Assembly (NCBI RefSeq): GCF_019925205.1
Contig: NC_083567.1
Location: forward strand, 7,812,001 to 7,876,000
Reading direction: 5' to 3'
Source: Metopolophium dirhodum
Lineage: Eukaryota; Arthropoda; Insecta; Hemiptera; Aphididae
Length of the DNA: 64,000 nt
Shown here: positions 59,553 to 64,000 of the stretch, in pieces
How the letters are laid out: every line of letters starts with the position of its first letter
Position numbering within the stretch: position 1 is the stretch's first letter
Made by a program: the position numbers and the translations under genes
The notes under the pieces: generated by a model
What the model was told of the DNA's origin: nothing
Database searches by the model: none
Seen by the model: the letters and a program-made list of their open reading frames with translations, nothing else

Positions 59553-60501
59553 TATAAATAGCCGAATTACCCGGCGTTGCCCGTTGCCCGGAAAAAATTG
59601 TGATCGTTCAACTCGAGTTTGGGTGTAACACGCTGCGGAAGCAATGTCTTTTGAAGTGTAAATGATATTATATTTTAATGTATAGGTAGCCATCCCGACC
59701 GGCGTTGTCCGTGAGTTATGAATTATGATTATGCGAGCAGCGAGCAGTACCTATATTATCAGGTAGGCAATCTAACTGCGGTAGATCGCGGACTCCGCGT
59801 GGTTTGTACGTAAGTGTTAGGGGCGTACCCAGGAATTTTTCAAGATTGGTTAAAATTTTTAATATGTAAAAAGTATACAATCAGTGGTTTGCATCTTAAG
59901 AATTTTAAATTCTGTCAATAAATGGAGAGTCCAGACCCCCCCCCCCCCCTTAGGTATGCCCCTGCTAAGTGTAGGTATAATTTAACTCTAAAGTATCAAA
60001 GGTATACCAAGTTTGCCGTTTTTACTAAAATTCAGCTTATGGCGGATTAATACAATCAATTAATACCTAACCATACTAAAATCCGATGAATAAAAAAAAA
60101 CCAAACATTCGTATGTGTAGATAAAGAAGAAAAATAAAAAAAGTAAAAATAAGAAAAAAACAATCCAAAAAATTGGTCCACCAAAACCGTGGTTCGAGAC
60201 ATTTTGTACATAAAATACATTGAAGTGCTCCAGCGCCAACAGGCATTAACAGTTATTATTATTAATATTATAAAACTAATAGCAACCATTTACAAACAAA
60301 CATTTCCATCATAAATCTAAAATCCCTGTTATTTGAGCACCTCCCTGGGCCAGACCTCTAATTTACCCTTTTTAAATTAGCCTATCTTCTTCCCAGATGT
60401 CTAATCTATCTATGTACTAAATGTCATCGCAATCAGATGAACGGTTTAGGAATGCATAAAGAACACACACCCACAAACATTCATTTTTATATATATAGAT
60501 A
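59553..60501 (+). repeat. RTE-like or similar dispersed repeat fragment
   Basis: The opening, gccgaattacccggcgttgc, and the ending, atcagatgaacggtttagga followed by a run of cacacaccc and a tatatatagat tail, are typical boundary phrases of a widespread insect repeat. It encodes no intact protein. A hAT-like element (59819-59965) interrupts it. Superfamily assignment is from recalled sequence style and is tentative. Confidence 0.45.
59819..59965. mobile_element. hAT-like MITE nested in the RTE-like repeat
   Basis: Ends aggggcgtaccc and, reversed, gcaggggcatacc, with a C run inside near 59937-59949. Near-identical 8-bp flanks TAAGTGTT (59811-59818) and TAAGTGTA (59966-59973) indicate a hAT-type target duplication with one change. 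Confidence 0.65.
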
Positions 60502-61339
60502 TAAAATTAGTGAATCAGGGATTTATAATCAATGATGCAATACTAATACTTATAAGTCATAAGTGTTTAACTATTAGAACAGTTTTAATATTGAACGAAG
60601 ATGATGGTGCACAAGATAAATACTTCATTAATAAACTTTGCAATGATATTTAAAAGAAGAGAAATATATATAATTTGTACATGTTTAGCTAGTGATATTA
60701 ATTTCATAACATTTAATTCACATACCTAATATGAATATAAATCCAATTGACTTTTTTTTTTATGATATATGATTATATGAACAATAAAACATAGACCAGG
60801 GTATACAGGATTTTAGTTCGGTTAGGGGTTTACCTGAGTAAATAATTTACATTATTTTTTTCCAAACAGTTTATATATAATTGGTTACAACAAATTATAA
60901 TTAGTCTCAAATTTAATCTACATTTAGAACACTCGAGTGTTTAACCTGGACACCTGTCACCTGGTAATCTATTTAGAGCTTCTTCGGGTCGTAATAAACA
61001 TGGTAATAATTGATGGACGATGATACAAGATAGACCGATATGACGATTATGGCAGACGTTTAGCAATATTCTAGATCAGCCAAAAAACTGAAACTATGAT
61101 TATCGAAGTATTTGGAATATTAAACCATTTATTTTATATCTATTAAAATTGATCAACAATTGATCGACTCTGTGTATTGAAATATTGGTAAATAAGATTT
61201 TTTTGTTAAAAGGAAGACATTTTTGGGGGGGGGGGGGTCAGAACCTTAGAACCCTACCCTTGCGTAGTTGCGTACGTCACTACACACTGCTATAGGCATA
61301 TATGCTTGAATAGGTATACTAATAGTTAATACTATTATA

Positions 61340-62330
61340 CTATTTGATAGTTTTAGATTCTGAGCGGTGTGATGAATGTATTGATTTTACAATGATCTTT
61401 TTTTGGTGGGGGGTGTTTACATGATAAGTAGTCGAAATAATGCTTCGATTTTCAATTTCAGTGTCTTGTACGACGGGAAAGTAAATCTAGTTGGTACATT
61501 TGGGAGCTAAAAATTTAAAACTCCCAGTAGTTTTCAAGTAATTTTAGCTCCGACGAAAAAAAATTAAGAAAAAGACGGGAATTTTTACTCAAAATCGGTT
61601 TTCGACAAAGCGAATGGTCTAGGTACAAGGATTTTTTACTGAATGTTTATATTATCATTTTCCATAGTCCATACACTATATAATAGTTAAATATTTAGAC
61701 TTGTTCAGAGCTGTTAACGGACATTTTCAGTTTCCAATTTTAAATTTTTTTCTATATTTTTTTTTTATGAATACCAATAAAATTTTATTTGTTGAGTCAA
61801 AAGCTTTAAAATTGAATACAAGATATCTAATATATTGTTACAATGGAAGTTGAAAAATATTATAAATACAGTCACAATTTTTTTTTTATTGTATTTAAAC
61901 TTCGAATTTTGACAAAAATCACGAAAATTATCAAATTATTTTAAGTAAGAAATTCATAAAAAATTTTCTTTTTAAATCTAAGATTTTAAAATTTAAAACA
62001 AGATTCCTCATAATTTTGTCTACCTTCATCAAAAAAAAAAAAATGTCTACCTGAAAGTCAAATTAAATTTTTATGAACGTTTGAAGTTCAATTTTTTACA
62101 ACATTGGAAATTCACTTGATTTCTCACGAAACGATTTTCATATTTTGTTATAATTTAAAAACGAATAACTGTATGTATAAACCATATGTTAAATTTAAAA
62201 TTTGAAAATGATTTTAATGGTAAAATTGTTTAAAATGGTCAATATTATCAAAGTAATGATATTTAGCCCCCCCCCCCCCAAATCCCAAACGCAATTTGCG
62301 CCTATGCCTACTGTACAGCAGAGCTACACC
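61340..62330 (+). repeat. Dispersed repeat, left part (same family as 42719-43760)
   Basis: It shares ordered blocks with 42.7-43.7 kb: the sequence around tttccaattttaaatttttt, a gttgagtcaaaagctt block, cacgaaaattatcaaattat, and tttttaaatctaagatttt. It ends ctgtacagcagagctacacc at 62330. At the start, ttttagattctgagcggtgt matches the inverted fragment near 5930. ORFs inside are trivial. Confidence 0.6.
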
Positions 62331-62817
62331 CAGAGGCGTATTTACAATTTTGGCGCCCCTTTTTTTCAGTTTCCTTTTACTCAATGTCATAAAAACTTTT
62401 AAGCCTTCTGGCTTCTCTAATTAGAAATTTTCCTTTTTATCCGTTAAAAATTATACCCCAAAATTTATATTTTTCCCCTTAGAGCACTTATGCTTCCACT
62501 AGTTTAGAGAACACTTTTATTTTACCATTACCACTCCATTTATTCCTAATAAAAAAGTCAACCTTTGTAGTTTAATAAAATAAATTATAATTTTAGATTT
62601 TAGCCTTCTTTTTCTAAACTGTACATATGACAATATTATAATAAAATACATTATATGTGTAGAAATGTAAAAGATATAATAAGAAAATTATACAGGTTAT
62701 CACTTATATCAGTTATCCCTAATATAATTCCTCAACAAATCCTATAAATTAAAGTCCCTTTTGAGGGAACTAAAAATTTGTCGACCCTGTTACCCCTACC
62801 CCCTAAGTACACCACTA
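62331..62817 (+). mobile_element. hAT-like nonautonomous element inserted in a dispersed repeat
   Basis: Termini cagaggcgta and, reversed, tagtggtgta; flanking 8-mers GCTACACC (62323-62330) and GCAACACC (62818-62825). The 62489-62748 body is a close relative of 2091-2349. The flanks join to the uninterrupted sequence gcagagcgacacccactt found at 43728-43745, confirming the insertion boundaries. Confidence 0.75.
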
Positions 62818-63734
62818 GCAACACCCACTTATGCGCTTTTTTTTTTTTAGATTAATAATTTTTCAATAAAACTAACGCTGTATCAGACTTTTTATATCTT
62901 CATACAAATTTCTTGTTTTATTCACAGTTCATAGATATCAAAAGATCTTACTAATCTTTAATATTTATGCTTGCGTTTTAAATGTTGTATATTTTGAATA
63001 GTTTGTAATTTCTGCAATTCTGAATTATAAATTATACTAATGTTATACTAAAATCTCAGTATTAAATTTAAAAACATAAGTTTTGAAATGTAATGTAGTT
63101 CATAACTGTGTATTTATTATCTAACATATTTTATTTAAAGTAACTATAATATACTTTTAAAATATGGAAAGCTAAAATAAAACATTTTAGTTTATAATAT
63201 AATATTGTATCTAATATCAGGTTATATTAGGTTGATAGATGCTATAAAAATTTTTTTAAATAATTGATTATTATTATAGAGGACGGAAAGATAACATTAC
63301 ATTGGGTAATATTCATTCATAGGTACAAATGAATCAGGAAGTTGTGCATATTTGTTTAAATTTTAGGTGACATAAATGCTAAAGAAAAATCTTTACTACA
63401 AATATACATTAGACGTTTAGACCCTTGTCAATTAAATGTTTTTAAATCATTCAAGAGATCATTACTATGAACCATAAAAAACTGAAGCAAATACAATTTC
63501 AAATCACATTAATATTTAAAAGCCAATCATAAATGCCAACCATACATTCATAAATGTAATCAATAGAAAAAAGGCTATTGAGGATTAAAGCAATTACAAT
63601 TAATTTTGTTGTACAACTATACTGTTCCTCAGTGGCTATTTTCAAATATTTAAAAAACAATGTATCATCAGAATTTATTGACATTATATATATATTATAA
63701 CATAATAATTATTTATGTAACCCTGGAACATTAA

Positions 63735-64000
63735 GAGGACGTTGCACCCGCATGTGTCTTTCCGTCTTACAATTGTACATCATAGAAAAAACTGTTCATG
63801 CGAGAGAAAGAACCTAGAACGCTACAGTCATAACTAAGAAACAACATTTTAACCACATAAATAGGAGAACTTTGGCTGTGCAATATCGTTTTTATTTTTT
63901 CATTATCGAAACTTCAAAAAAACGTATTAAAGTTTGAAAGACACGAATAGTAATGGAATTTGAAACAATAAGAACTGTTTTTGTATAAGTGATATCAAAA
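63735..64000. mobile_element. piggyBac-like element, left end, cut by window edge
   Basis: TTAA (63731-63734) is followed by gaggacgttgcacccgcatg and tgtctttccgtcttac, the same outer pattern as the 50629 element. Its interior then diverges from that copy. The other end lies outside the window. Confidence 0.5.

Larger units (their letters stand above)
57492..64000. other. Repeat-rich region to the right edge
   Basis: No gene was recognised. It contains a long T run followed by LINE-like sequence (58712-58850), a LINE coding remnant (59017-59133), an RTE-like dispersed repeat with a nested hAT-like element (59553-60501) and a dispersed repeat (61340-62850) with another nested element. A piggyBac-like terminus begins at 63735. 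A C/G homopolymer tract near 61230 and a ctgtacagcagagc repeat end are further repeat debris. Confidence 0.65.

Noticed and set aside
1..64000. Bacterial-type systems (CRISPR, toxin-antitoxin, phage, operons)
   Set aside because: Gene structure, introns and repeat types are eukaryotic throughout; the spaced repeats seen are transposons and microsatellites.

Overview
The window looks like a piece of an insect nuclear genome, most probably a sap-feeding hemipteran and possibly an aphid. It is very AT-rich, genes are split by many phase-consistent GT-AG introns, TACCTA/TAGGTA words recur throughout, and small inverted-repeat transposons are dense. The protein families (insect-type innexin 3, DOCK1/Myoblast city, FAM107) fit an arthropod. 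The aphid assignment is inferred from sequence character and was not tested by a database search. There is no prokaryotic operon, CRISPR array or phage in the window.

Layout. (1) About 1-27,700, plus strand: one gene stretched over 27 kb encoding a FAM107-family protein. A GC-rich first coding exon sits at the left edge. A 52-nt exon lies at 16.2 kb, the conserved core is in two exons at 25.1-25.5 kb, and the last exon is at 27.5 kb. A separate GC-rich block at 9.6-10.3 kb ends in a strong splice donor and looks like an alternative untranslated first exon. (2) 27.7-31.6 kb: intergenic, AT-rich, with a 356-bp element flanked by an 11-bp target duplication. (3) 33,318-41,469, minus strand: 22 coding exons of a DOCK1/Myoblast city Rac exchange factor. 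The reading phase is unbroken from just after the N-terminal SH3 region through DHR1, the central helical part, DHR2 and a proline-rich tail. The SH3-coding exons were not found. (4) 41.5-52.8 kb: intron or intergenic sequence holding a mariner-like MITE, a tandemly duplicated repeat and two large foldback elements side by side. (5) 52.8-54.9 kb: GC-rich, promoter-like. (6) 54,955-56,891, plus strand: complete four-coding-exon innexin 3 gene (392 aa). (7) 57.2-64.0 kb: repeats only, namely LINE remnants, nested hAT-like elements and a piggyBac-like end cut by the window edge.

The three genes have separate known jobs: actin-associated protein (FAM107), ELMO-partnered Rac activation in cell migration and fusion (DOCK), and gap junctions (Inx3). 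Nothing suggests they form one system. The most unusual content is the repeat landscape: many non-autonomous elements with readable target duplications, one hAT-like insertion whose empty site is preserved in another repeat copy 19 kb away, and a roughly 1.4-kb stretch of back-to-back palindromic elements. In the DOCK gene, one intron appears to need a GC donor, and the last intron, if retained, would give a different C-terminus. No convincing undescribed biological system was found.
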